64,000 nucleotides of DNA from Simplicispira sedimenti (GTDB lineage: Bacteria; Pseudomonadota; Gammaproteobacteria; Burkholderiales; Burkholderiaceae_C), in the NCBI RefSeq assembly GCF_022760965.1, contig NZ_JAKVIJ010000013.1, forward strand, positions 55,644-119,643, read 5' to 3'. Numbering within the stretch: the first letter of the stretch is position 1; each line of letters begins with the position of its first letter. A program made the translations under genes and the position numbers. This document shows positions 1 through 7,787 of this stretch, piece after piece. The notes below the pieces were generated by a model. It did not search any database, was not told the origin of the DNA, and saw only the letters and a program-made list of their open reading frames with translations.

Positions 1-160
1 AGGCCATGGCCAGCGTTGGAAGGCCCAGCCCCACCCAGGACCACAAGTCGCCCCAGGTGTCGGACACCAGGGCGGTGGCCAGTCCGGTCGAGGTCAGCAG
101 GCCCATGGCGATGGGGCCCGGCCAGGTGCGGTGCGCGCGGTGTGCAGCGGCGGCTTTCAT
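1..160 (-). CDS. Small membrane protein, partial (C-terminus outside window)
   Basis: This reading frame starts with ATG at 160 and runs off the left edge. The ATG overlaps the stop of the upstream PepSY gene as ATGA, so the two are probably translationally coupled. The 53 visible residues begin MKAAAAHRAHRTWPGPIAMG and continue into a hydrophobic stretch with a GDLWSWVGLGLP segment, consistent with a small inner-membrane protein. Short membrane proteins of unknown role often close PepSY/TonB-receptor iron operons. I do not recognise the family, so the function is unknown and only the frame and coupling are supported. Confidence 0.6.
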   Translation of the reverse strand, partial: MKAAAAHRAHRTWPGPIAMGLLTSTGLATALVSDTWGDLWSWVGLGLPTLAMA

Positions 161-1320
161 GGGTGGCCCTCCAGCGATTCCGTGGCGGGCAGGGCGGTGC
201 TGGGCACCGGGGTGCTGCGCGCCGCCGCCGCGCCCTTGCGCAGCCAGAGGTAAAGGCCGCTGCCCAGCACCACGATGGTGGCAACGTCCAGCAGTGCCCA
301 CAGAATCTTCATCGGCATGCCGCCGTAATCGCCAAAGTGCAGCGGCTGGGACACCAGCAGCGCCGTCAGGTACCAGGGCAAGGCGGGGGTAGCGGTGACC
401 GCGGCGCTGCGGGCGTCCACCAGCACCGGCTGTAGCAGGCGCGAGGTCAGCGGCGTGGTGCCGCGCAGGAACACGGTGTAGTGGTGTGGGCTGGAGAACG
501 CCGTTCCGGGCGTGGCGATGAAGCCGAACTTCATGCCGGGCGCCTGTGCCTGCGCCGCTTCCAGCACACGCTGCATGGGGGCGCGTTCGCCTGCGGGCAC
601 GGTGGGCTGGCCTTGGTAAGGTGCCAGCAGGCTGGAGAGACGGTCGTACTGCCAGTACTTGACGAGCAGATCGGCCCAGGTGTTGACCATGCCCGTGGCG
701 CCCACCACCAGGGCCCACACCAGGGTGATGATGCCCAGCATGTTGTGCAGATCCAGCCAGCGCAGCCGGGGAGACTGCGTGCGCCGAACCTCACCAAAGG
801 CCAGGCGGCGCATGAAGGGCGCGTACAGCACCACGCCGGTCACGATGGCCACCAACAGCAGCAGACCCATCAGGCCCAGGAACAGCTTGCCCGGCAGGTC
901 GGCAAACAGATCCACGTGCAGGCGAAACATCACGTACATGAAGCCTTCGTTCACCGGCCTGCGCGAGAGGATGTCGGTGCTGCGCGCATCCACGGCCACA
1001 GACTTGAAGTCGTTGGTCGGCTCTGGCGTGGGGGTGAGGGTGACGAACCAGACCTTGTCGTCGTCGGCCTGCGAAACAAACTGCACCACCCGTTCTGGGT
1101 ACAGGGCCTGGGCCTTGGCCAGCACGGAATCCAGGTTTGCGCGCGGGGTGTCGCCCGGCATGGTCGGGGCCTCCACCTCGGTGCCCAGCAGGTGGCCGAT
1201 TTCGTGGTGAAAGATCAGCGGCAGGCCGGTAAGGCACAGCAGCAGCATGAACATGGTGCAAACCAGGCTGGACCACTTGTGGGCCCAGCTCCAGCGGCGC
1301 AGAGCGGCAGATGAAAGCAT
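157..1320 (-). CDS. PepSY-associated membrane protein (iron-uptake type)
   Basis: A 387-residue inner-membrane protein of the PepSY_TM family, which includes predicted membrane reductases encoded beside siderophore receptors. The N-terminus (RRWSWAHKWSSLV) leads into the first membrane helix at about 16-37. Further helices lie near 150-175, 200-225 and 350-375, and there is a large periplasmic part between the first and second. ATG at 1320 was chosen because it sits just before the family-typical RRW..HKW start. The frame stays open to 1449, but that extension looks non-coding. It lies downstream of the TonB receptor on the same strand and has its own Fur-type site about 225 bases upstream. 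Electron transfer to ferric siderophore or haem is inferred. Confidence 0.85.
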   Translation of the reverse strand: MLSSAALRRWSWAHKWSSLVCTMFMLLLCLTGLPLIFHHEIGHLLGTEVEAPTMPGDTPRANLDSVLAKAQALYPERVVQFVSQADDDKVWFVTLTPTPEPTNDFKSVAVDARSTDILSRRPVNEGFMYVMFRLHVDLFADLPGKLFLGLMGLLLLVAIVTGVVLYAPFMRRLAFGEVRRTQSPRLRWLDLHNMLGIITLVWALVVGATGMVNTWADLLVKYWQYDRLSSLLAPYQGQPTVPAGERAPMQRVLEAAQAQAPGMKFGFIATPGTAFSSPHHYTVFLRGTTPLTSRLLQPVLVDARSAAVTATPALPWYLTALLVSQPLHFGDYGGMPMKILWALLDVATIVVLGSGLYLWLRKGAAAARSTPVPSTALPATESLEGHP

Positions 1321-1540
1321 GGCATGGTGCGCCCGTACCACCCGCTTGCGGGCGCAGGCGCCGCCGTGCGTCTGCGAGCGCGCCTTGGGCAAGGCTGCGC
1401 GGCAGTAGGCAGGGTTGGGTGCACCAGCGCCTTTCGCAACCAGGCGCACCGCAGCGCGTGGGTTGAATCGATAGGCCTGCGCTGGCGGTGGTGCGTGGCG
1501 TTGTGCTGTGCAAAACCCTGGCTTGCGCTCTCAGCACGGC

Positions 1541-1568
1541 ATTGTAAATAAGAATGATTATTCTTGCT
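1541..1568 (-). promoter_or_regulatory. Fur-type operator over a -10 element
   Basis: Read on the minus strand, the site contains ATAATCATT, the exact core of the E. coli Fur consensus, inside the palindrome AAGAATAATCATTCTT (1550-1565). A TACAAT -10 candidate (1541-1546) directly abuts it, so a bound repressor would cover the promoter. It lies 18 bases past the receptor stop and upstream of the second PepSY gene. Iron repression is inferred from the motif and from the iron-related neighbours. Confidence 0.7.
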
Positions 1569-1585
1569 GAGTGGTTTGACGTGTC

Positions 1586-3730
1586 TCAGAACTGGCGCCG
1601 CAGCGTGACCTGCAGCGCGCGTGGCGAGCCCGGCAGGATCAGGTTGTCGTGGCTGCCGTGGCTGGACACGTAGTACTTGCGGTTGGTGAGGTTCCTGAGG
1701 TTCACGTCCAGGCCCCAGGCGCCCAGCGTGTATTGCAGGGCGGCATCCAGCGTGGTGTAGGCCGGTAGCGTGACCAGGTTGCTCACCGAGGTGAAGCGCG
1801 CACCCACATGCTGCAGGCCGCCGCCCACGCGCAGGCCGTTGCCCAGGTCCTTCATGGCCCACAGGAAGGCGGAGTTGCGCGGTGTGAGGGCGGGCACCTT
1901 GCCCTGCACGGCCACCGATTGCGTGGGCAATTGCGTGGAGGTCACGCGCGCCAGCGACTTGACCATGCGTCCGTCCAGGAAGGCGTAGCCCGCGCTCACA
2001 TCCCAGCGTCCCGGCAGGCGGCCATTGAGGGTGAGCTCCAGGCCGTTGGTGCGCTGCACGCCCACGTTGATCTGGCGGGCGGGGTTGCTGGGGTCGGTGT
2101 TCTTGATGTTGCTGCGTTCCAGGTTGAACAGCGCGCCCGTGAGGTTGAGCTGGCCGTCCAGCAGATCCAGCTTGACGCCGATTTCCTTGTTCTCGGTGAT
2201 CTCCGGCGCGTTGTCGGTGTTGCTGCTGCTCAGCGCGAACGACTCCGCCGACGGCTGGAAGGACTTGCTGTACGAAACGTAGTACGACACGGCTTCACTG
2301 GGCTGCCACACCAGGCCCGCGCGGGGGCTGAACTTCTTGTCGGTCCGTGCGAGCGTGGCCAGCTTGCGCTCGAAGCGGGTGTCCTGGTCGAACACGTCGT
2401 AGCGCGCGCCCACCAAGGCCTTCCACTGTGGGGCCAGGGTGATCTGGTTCTGCCAGTAGAGGGCTGCGGTGTCCTGCGTGGTGTGGCTGGGAATGGCGCT
2501 GTCGGCGTTGTAGTTGGCAGCGGGAATGATGGGCGCAGGGCGACCCTGAGGGCTGAACAGGGGCACCCGGTCGGCGCCGCCCGAGACCGATTCGGAGCGC
2601 TTCTTCTGCTGGCCCAGTTCCATGCCCATGAGCCATTCCTGGCGCAGGCCGCCGAGCTGGTTGCGCCAGGTCAGGTCGGTCTGGTTGAACAGGCCGCTTT
2701 CGTCGCGCAGGATGAAGGAGCGCGTGCGCCCCACGGTGCGTGTGGCGGGGTCGGTGGTTCCGCCCGGCAGGGTGTTGTAACGGTCGAGTTCGTAGTCGTA
2801 CCAGCGCGTGATGTTGCGCACCGACCAGGCGTCGTTGAAGCGGTGGCTCAGCGTGGCGGTGAAGGCCTGGTTGCTGCTGGCGGTGGTGTCGTCCTGGGCA
2901 GCGTTGGACGAGCCGTAGTACGTGCCCGCAGGCACATTCACCGGGCGGCCGTTGAGCGCGGGAATGCCAAAGTCGGTGAGCCGCTTGTCGGCCGCGTGGG
3001 TGTACTGCAGCAGCAGCTGCGTGTCGGTGGCGAGCTTGAGCGCCAGGGACGGCGCCAGGTGGTGGCGCTTGACGAACTGCTGGTCGCGGTAGCTGCCCGA
3101 ATCCTCGATGGCAGCGTTCAGGCGCAGGGCTGCGTTGTCGTTCACCACCAGGTTCATGTCGGCGCTGGCGCGGCGCAGATCGTGGCTGCCCAGCGAGAGT
3201 GTGGCTTCGCCGCCGCTGCGGTTCCAGTGCGGTTTCTTGGTGACGCGGTTGATCAGCCCGCCCGAAGAACCGCGCCCGTAGAGCACGGCGGCCGGGCCTT
3301 TGAGCACCTCGATGCGCTCGATGTCGGCCAGGTCGCGGAAGTACAGCGCGTCGTCGCGTACGCCGTCCACAAACTGGTCGGCAATCGCCGTGAAGCCCCG
3401 GATCACCACCTGGTCGCGCTGGCCGTCGCCATGGCTCATGGCCACGCCGGGCACGTTGCGCAAGGCGTCTTCCATGGAGCGGGCACCCTGGTCGCGCAGC
3501 AACTGGCCAGGCACCACGTTTACGGCCTGCGGCACGTCGCGCAGCGGGGCGCTGCCCTTGGTGGCGGTGGTGCTGGCGGCGGGGGAGTAGCCGTCTTGCT
3601 GCGCGCTGGACTGCACGGTCACTTCGCCCAGCGTTTGCGGCGGGGTCTGGGCCTGCGCACAGGCGCTGCCAAAGGCTGCCAGCAGTGCGGCGGCCAGCGG
3701 GTTCAAGGCAATGACATAAGGGGATCGCAT
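1586..3730 (-). CDS. TonB-dependent siderophore receptor
   Basis: A 714-residue outer-membrane receptor for ferric siderophores. It has a signal peptide (about residues 1-27, ending ACAQA), a plug domain (about 50-150, with DVPQAVNVVPGQLLRDQGA and VLYGRGSSGGLINRVTKKP) and a 22-strand barrel ending in the typical C-terminal phenylalanine (LQVTLRRQF). Length and motifs fit the FhuE/FpvA/Fiu-like TonB-siderophore group, although no extra N-terminal signalling (STN) domain is visible. A purine-rich Shine-Dalgarno lies just before ATG 3730. It sits between two PepSY genes and DUF3325, and is probably Fur-regulated. The substrate cannot be told from sequence alone. Confidence 0.93.
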   Translation of the reverse strand: MRSPYVIALNPLAAALLAAFGSACAQAQTPPQTLGEVTVQSSAQQDGYSPAASTTATKGSAPLRDVPQAVNVVPGQLLRDQGARSMEDALRNVPGVAMSHGDGQRDQVVIRGFTAIADQFVDGVRDDALYFRDLADIERIEVLKGPAAVLYGRGSSGGLINRVTKKPHWNRSGGEATLSLGSHDLRRASADMNLVVNDNAALRLNAAIEDSGSYRDQQFVKRHHLAPSLALKLATDTQLLLQYTHAADKRLTDFGIPALNGRPVNVPAGTYYGSSNAAQDDTTASSNQAFTATLSHRFNDAWSVRNITRWYDYELDRYNTLPGGTTDPATRTVGRTRSFILRDESGLFNQTDLTWRNQLGGLRQEWLMGMELGQQKKRSESVSGGADRVPLFSPQGRPAPIIPAANYNADSAIPSHTTQDTAALYWQNQITLAPQWKALVGARYDVFDQDTRFERKLATLARTDKKFSPRAGLVWQPSEAVSYYVSYSKSFQPSAESFALSSSNTDNAPEITENKEIGVKLDLLDGQLNLTGALFNLERSNIKNTDPSNPARQINVGVQRTNGLELTLNGRLPGRWDVSAGYAFLDGRMVKSLARVTSTQLPTQSVAVQGKVPALTPRNSAFLWAMKDLGNGLRVGGGLQHVGARFTSVSNLVTLPAYTTLDAALQYTLGAWGLDVNLRNLTNRKYYVSSHGSHDNLILPGSPRALQVTLRRQF

Positions 3731-3818
3731 GGTTTTTCCTCTCTAAAAAATGCGGGATGGCATGGCGTTGCCCAGCCGGTGCCTGCACCGGCCGGCGCGC
3801 AAAAGGGGTTGCAGGTGC

Positions 3819-4163
3819 TCAGCGACTGGCGTGCAGCAGCAAGCCCACTGCAAGGGCCAGCGGGGCCAGGGTGGGTGCGTGGCGCGGCCTCCAGGTCAGG
3901 CAGGCCGCGACGGCCAAGGCCGCCAGCGAACACAGCACGGCCCATGCCGTGGCGCGCAGTGAGGCAGGTTCTGGCGGCGCGTTCCCACCCGGTGCCTGCA
4001 ATGCCAGGACCAGCGACAGCAGCAGCACCAACCAGCCGCAGGCCCTCAGCCAGGCCAGGTGCCGGGCGCTGGCGTGAGTGCCAAACACGTCGAGGTGGTG
4101 GCGGTCCATGCCCAGAGCCAGTGCGCACCAGCCCGCAAAGCACCACAGAAATGCAGCGACCAT
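3819..4163 (-). CDS. DUF3325 membrane protein
   Basis: A 114-residue hydrophobic protein with about three membrane helices. It begins MVAAFLWCFAGWCALALGMD, followed by RHHLDVFG, a pattern typical of DUF3325. These genes occur almost only between DUF3649/PepSY genes and TonB receptors in iron-regulated operons. ATG 4163 starts four bases after the stop of the upstream PepSY gene. The same frame is open to 4373, but that part overlaps the PepSY gene and was not used. Its biochemical role is unknown; association with iron uptake is inferred from the neighbours. Confidence 0.8.
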   Translation of the reverse strand: MVAAFLWCFAGWCALALGMDRHHLDVFGTHASARHLAWLRACGWLVLLLSLVLALQAPGGNAPPEPASLRATAWAVLCSLAALAVAACLTWRPRHAPTLAPLALAVGLLLHASR

Positions 4164-4167
4164 GGAT

Positions 4168-5853
4168 TCAGCCTCCAGGTGCTGCGCTGGGCGCAGGGGG
4201 CAGGTCGGTGCCTTGGGGGCGGGGGGCGCTTTGGGCCGCGGGTGCTGGGCGCAGCTTGCGGGCCACGCCCAGCAGGGCCAGGCCGGTGCAGGCAAAGGCC
4301 AGGTCGGCCAGAGCCCAGGGCCAGGCGCCTTGGGCCAGCGTGCGGCCCAGGTGGGCTGGCGTGGTGAAGGCACTGATCAGCGGCAAGGCTGCCCACAGCG
4401 CACCCGCCAGGCCCATCAGCACCGGCCAGCCCCAGAGGTGGGGGCGCAGCAGTCTGCTGCCCAGTGCCCAGGCCAGCGCCAGCCCCCAGGCGGCAAAAAA
4501 GCAGGCCAGCTCGGCGTCGGGCCGGTCGGGCCACTGGGTGGGCAGCAGCCGGTTGGCCGCCAGATAGGCAGCGCAGGCCAGCGGCAGGCCGCCCAGCGCG
4601 GCCATGTTCGTGGCTGCCACCAGGCGCTCGCCCCAGGGGCGGAAGGTGGGGGTGCCAGGGGATGCTGTGCCCCGGCGCGCGCCAGCCTGCGCCCGCGTGC
4701 TGCGCTTGACGGTCCACAGCACCAGGCCGGTGGCAATCATCAGGCAGCCCAGCAGGCCCAATAGCAACAGCAAGGCCCGCAGCCCCGGCCCGGCAAAGCG
4801 CGCCATGTGCAGCCCGTACAGCACGCCGTAGGTGCGCACGGCAGGGCCTGCGGCGTCCAGGTGGTGCGCCAGCGTGCCGCTGCGCGCGTCCCACACCAGG
4901 CGCTCGGGGCGGTACTGCAGGCGCGCGTGGTCGGTCACCACAGCCTCCACCATGGGCTGGCCTTGCGGGTTGCGGTAGGCTTGCAGCAGGGCAATGGGGT
5001 GGGTGCTGCGCTGCGTGGATACTGCCAGCCAATGCGCCAGGTCCAGTTCACCCAGCGGCGGGGCGGGCGTGTCGCGCTCGGGGCGCAGGCGCAGGTCGGT
5101 GGGCTCACCGCGCAACTGCGCGAAGTAATGGGCGGCGTCGTTGCCGCTGGGGCCGGGATAGGCGGCTGCGATGCCCGCAGGCAGGTACAGGCTGTGGAAG
5201 ATCATCAACCCGCTGAAAGTGATCATCAAGTAAAAGGGCAGCACCAGCACGCCGCTGAGGTTGTGCGCGTCCAGCCAGGCGCGCTGGGCGTTCTTGCCGG
5301 GGCGCAAGGTGAAGAAGTCCTTGAAGATGCGCCGGTGCGTGACGATGCCCGACAGCAGCGCAATGAACATCAGCAGCGTGGCCACGCCCACCACCCAGCG
5401 CCCTTGTAGTACCCAGCGGCCGTTTTGGGCGGTGCGCAGTTCGAAGTGGAAGCGGTAGAAGAAGTCGCCGCCCATGGTCTCGCGCGGGGTGAACACCTCG
5501 CCCGTCTGCGGGTGCAGGCGCAAGGTTTGCGGACGCTGCTGTTCGCCACTGGGGCGCCATTGAAGCGTGAGCGTGGGGTCGCGTTCGTCGGGCAGGCGCA
5601 GGCTCCATTGCGCGGCCTGCGCTGCGGTGCGCTGCGCTGCCTGCAGGGCCTGGGCAGAGGGCGGCTGGCCAGGGCTGTAGCCAGCCAGCAGTTCGGGGCG
5701 CATCCACAGGCTGATTTCCTGGCGGTAGAAGCTCAGGCTGCCGGTCAGGAAGATGGCAAACATCAACCAGCCGAGCACCAGTCCTGACCAGGTGTGCAGC
5801 CAGGCCATGGCCTGGCGCAGACTTACGCGCTCGGCGGCGGCGGGGTGGCTCAT
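4168..5853 (-). CDS. PepSY-associated membrane protein with extended C-terminus
   Basis: A 561-residue inner-membrane protein. The first half is a classical PepSY_TM reductase-like unit: RQAMAWLHTWSGLVLGWLMF at the first helix, then GDFFYRFHFEL, DAHNLSGVLVLPFYLMITFSGL and LHMARFAGPGLRALL. After about residue 385 come several more helices ending in APAAQSAPRPQG, so it is longer than the second PepSY protein in this locus. ATG 5853 overlaps the DUF3649 stop as ATGA. The order DUF3649-PepSY-DUF3325-receptor is a known iron-responsive arrangement. Ferric-siderophore reduction is the likely role but is inferred. Confidence 0.88.
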   Translation of the reverse strand: MSHPAAAERVSLRQAMAWLHTWSGLVLGWLMFAIFLTGSLSFYRQEISLWMRPELLAGYSPGQPPSAQALQAAQRTAAQAAQWSLRLPDERDPTLTLQWRPSGEQQRPQTLRLHPQTGEVFTPRETMGGDFFYRFHFELRTAQNGRWVLQGRWVVGVATLLMFIALLSGIVTHRRIFKDFFTLRPGKNAQRAWLDAHNLSGVLVLPFYLMITFSGLMIFHSLYLPAGIAAAYPGPSGNDAAHYFAQLRGEPTDLRLRPERDTPAPPLGELDLAHWLAVSTQRSTHPIALLQAYRNPQGQPMVEAVVTDHARLQYRPERLVWDARSGTLAHHLDAAGPAVRTYGVLYGLHMARFAGPGLRALLLLLGLLGCLMIATGLVLWTVKRSTRAQAGARRGTASPGTPTFRPWGERLVAATNMAALGGLPLACAAYLAANRLLPTQWPDRPDAELACFFAAWGLALAWALGSRLLRPHLWGWPVLMGLAGALWAALPLISAFTTPAHLGRTLAQGAWPWALADLAFACTGLALLGVARKLRPAPAAQSAPRPQGTDLPPAPSAAPGG

Positions 5854-6158
5854 GGCGCCGCTCCCGGGTTGCGCAGCGCCAGGGTCAGGGCGCCCAGGGC
5901 CAGCGCGGGCAGCAAGGTGCCAGCCCAGGCCGTCCAGGCGCTGCGCGCGTAAAAGGCCCAGCCTGCAGCGCCTGCATAGACAAACCAGGCCAGCATGGTG
6001 GCGGTGAGCACGGCATCGACCCGCGTCAGAGCAGGCGCCAGCACCAACGACAGTGCCGCTGCTACGGCGGCCGCCAGGGCATATCCGCCCGCCGTGGCGG
6101 CAAGGGTGCGCGAAGCCACATTCAGGCGGTAGCGCCAAAGGGGGTGGGTCACGCGCAT
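5850..6158 (-). CDS. DUF3649 membrane protein
   Basis: A 102-residue protein with three predicted helices, beginning MRVTHPLWRYRLNVASRTLA. It matches the DUF3649 pattern: a short basic N-terminus with R.L.VASR, then glycine/alanine-rich helices including MLAWFVYAGAAGWAFYARS. It is the first gene of the minus-strand iron operon and is coupled by a 4-base overlap to the PepSY gene. Members are found beside PepSY and TonB-receptor genes and are described as iron uptake proteins, though no activity is known. Confidence 0.82.
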   Translation of the reverse strand: MRVTHPLWRYRLNVASRTLAATAGGYALAAAVAAALSLVLAPALTRVDAVLTATMLAWFVYAGAAGWAFYARSAWTAWAGTLLPALALGALTLALRNPGAAP

Positions 6159-6330
6159 GACCAGGCCCCGGCCCTAGCGGGCGAGCGGCCCAGGCCAGCA
6201 TGGCATGCGCGGCGCGAAGACAGGCGCGGCATCGGCAAAGCTCCGGACAGGTTGCACAACAGTGGCTGGCTGCAGTGGCGCTGTGGGCCGGGCGCTGCGG
6301 GCTGGCGATATCAGTGCATTATCGCTTGCG

Positions 6331-6358
6331 ATTGATACAAATTCGCATTTGTGTAAAC
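6331..6358 (-). promoter_or_regulatory. Possible Fur-like inverted repeat upstream of the iron operon
   Basis: The sequence ACAAATTCGCATTTGT (6337-6352) is an inverted repeat with 6-base arms, about 180 bases upstream of the DUF3649 start. Its A/T-rich arms and the TATC next to them resemble degenerate Fur boxes, but it lacks the ATAATCATT core seen at 1550-1565. Position and dyad symmetry support an operator; assignment to Fur is tentative. Confidence 0.4.
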
Positions 6359-6387
6359 AAGAGGTAAAAACCTGCGGCGCGCGCGCA

Positions 6388-6412
6388 ACAAAAAACGGGC
6401 CGAAGCCCGTTT
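6388..6412 (-). terminator. Rho-independent terminator of bfr
   Basis: On the minus strand the hairpin ACGGGC-TTCG-GCCCGT (6395-6410, UUCG-type tetraloop) is followed by a T-run. It lies 25 bases past the bfr stop and so ends that transcript. Confidence 0.85.
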
Positions 6413-6434
6413 CTTGAGAGGGTGCAGAAAGGGT

Positions 6435-6911
6435 TCAGTCCTGCTCACCCATTTGCGATTGCAGATAGTTCTGCACGCCCACGCGGCCGATCAGGTCGAT
6501 CTGGGTTTCCAGGTAGTCGATGTGGGCTTCGGTGTCGTTCAGGATGCGCTGCAGCAGGTCGCGTGAGACATAGTCCTGCACTGCCTCGCAGTGCGCCATG
6601 CCCGCCTTGACGGTGGCCTGGGCGCCTTGTTCGGCACGCAGGTCGCAGGCCAGAATCTCGGGCACGTCTTCGCCGATCTGCAGCTTGCCCAGGTCCTGCA
6701 GGTTGGGCAGGCCGTCGAGCTGCAGGATGCGGGTCATCAGCCAGTCGGCGTGCTTCATTTCGCCGATGGATTCGTCATGCTCCTTCTTGGCCAGCTTGCC
6801 AAAACCCCAGTGCTCCAGGATGCGGTAGTGCATGAAGTACTGGTTGATGGCGGTCAGCTCGTTCTTGAGCTGGGCCTGCAGGTGGGCAATGACTTGGGGG
6901 TCGCCTTTCAT
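6435..6911 (-). CDS. bfr: Bacterioferritin
   Basis: A 158-residue four-helix ferritin that stores iron in a 24-mer with haem. Diiron-centre ligands are visible in KNELTAINQYFMHYRI and HDESIGEMKHAD; the methionine in GEMKHAD is the haem-ligand position (Met52 in E. coli). LPNLQDLGKLQIGEDV is the family hallmark, and the C-terminal helix carries ND.EAHIDYLE. ATG 6911 gives the standard length; the frame extends to 7004 without family similarity. It diverges from ahpC, which links iron storage to peroxide defence. Confidence 0.95.
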   Translation of the reverse strand: MKGDPQVIAHLQAQLKNELTAINQYFMHYRILEHWGFGKLAKKEHDESIGEMKHADWLMTRILQLDGLPNLQDLGKLQIGEDVPEILACDLRAEQGAQATVKAGMAHCEAVQDYVSRDLLQRILNDTEAHIDYLETQIDLIGRVGVQNYLQSQMGEQD

Positions 6912-7017
6912 GGTGGGCTCCTGTGGTGCTGAGGGGGCTTGAAAAACACGCAGCGTATGCCATTTTTGCGTGGGCTGCATGTAGGGCGCGGCAATCGATC
7001 GCACGGAGTCGCTGTAA

Positions 7018-7083
7018 ATAGTTAAAAACCATCAAAACAATCGAATCAATCGATTGGTCAAATGCAGCCTGTGGCGCCATACT
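7018..7083 (+). promoter_or_regulatory. OxyR-type site and ahpC promoter
   Basis: Four tetramers, ATAG (7018), CCAT (7029), ATCG (7040) and CGAT (7051), are separated by exactly seven bases each. This is the OxyR pattern ATAG-N7-CTAT-N7-ATAG-N7-CTAT with 13 of 16 bases matching. A TTGGTC -35 (7054-7059) directly abuts it and is followed after 18 bases by CATACT. Touching the -35 is the classical layout for activation by OxyR. The target is ahpC; effects on bfr are possible because the region is divergent. Confidence 0.65.
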
Positions 7084-7126
7084 TCGTCCTGTGTTCAGTT
7101 CTAACCTCTCTACAAAGGAAGCAACC

Positions 7127-7690
7127 ATGTCCCTGATCAACACCCAAGTCCAGCCCTTCAAGACCCAGGCTTTCCACAACGGCAAGTTCATCGAGGTGAC
7201 GGAACAGTCCTTCAAGGGCAAGTGGTCCGTGGTGATCTTCATGCCCGCCGCCTTCACCTTCAACTGCCCCACCGAAGTGGAAGACGCCGCCGAACACTAC
7301 GCCGAGTTCCAGAAGGCTGGCACCGAGGTGTACATCGTCACGACCGACACCCACTTCTCGCACAAGGTGTGGCACGAAACCTCCCCCGCCGTGGGCAAGG
7401 CCCAATTCCCCCTGGTGGGCGACCCCACGCACCAGCTGACCAACGCCTTTGACGTGCATATCGCTGAAGAAGGCCTGGCACTGCGCGGTACCTTCATCAT
7501 CAACCCCGATGGCGTGATCAAGACCATGGAAGTGCATTCCAACGAAATCGCCCGTGATGTGAAGGAAACCCTGCGCAAGCTCAAGGCAGCCCAGTACACG
7601 GCAGCGCATCCTGGCGAAGTCTGCCCCGCCAAGTGGAACGAAGGTGCCAAGACCATCGCCCCCTCGCTCGACCTGGTCGGCAAGATCTAA
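7127..7690 (+). CDS. ahpC: Alkyl hydroperoxide reductase subunit C (peroxiredoxin)
   Basis: A 187-residue typical 2-Cys peroxiredoxin that reduces H2O2 and organic peroxides, recycled by AhpF. The peroxidatic cysteine is at about residue 47 in TFNCPTE and the resolving cysteine at about 166 in GEVCPAKW, the standard spacing of the AhpC1 group. ATG 7127 follows AAAGGAA at a good distance; the earlier in-frame start at 7091 has no support. It is followed by a strong terminator and then ahpF, so ahpF expression needs either read-through or its own promoter. Confidence 0.97.
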   Translation: MSLINTQVQPFKTQAFHNGKFIEVTEQSFKGKWSVVIFMPAAFTFNCPTEVEDAAEHYAEFQKAGTEVYIVTTDTHFSHKVWHETSPAVGKAQFPLVGDPTHQLTNAFDVHIAEEGLALRGTFIINPDGVIKTMEVHSNEIARDVKETLRKLKAAQYTAAHPGEVCPAKWNEGAKTIAPSLDLVGKI

Positions 7691-7725
7691 GGCATCGCCA
7701 CCCCGTCAGTCGCACTGACCACGAC

Positions 7726-7754
7726 GCCCGGGTGCCTGGCGCCCGGGCTTTTTT
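7726..7754 (+). terminator. Rho-independent terminator between ahpC and ahpF
   Basis: GCCCGGG (7726-7732) pairs with CCCGGGC (7742-7748) and is followed by six T. It lies between ahpC and ahpF, so it probably attenuates transcription and yields more AhpC than AhpF. This fits the higher AhpC demand known in other bacteria. Confidence 0.85.
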
Positions 7755-7787
7755 ACGCCCATACATCGACATTTCAGGAGTTTTGCC

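Noticed and set aside
1321..1449. Longer N-terminus for the second PepSY protein
   Set aside because: The extra residues are Cys/Arg/Ala-rich without a membrane signal, and the family start RRW..HKW directly follows ATG 1320.
1808..4567. 919-residue plus-strand frame
   Set aside because: Antisense shadow of the TonB receptor and PepSY genes; Gly/Ala/Val/His-rich shadow composition.
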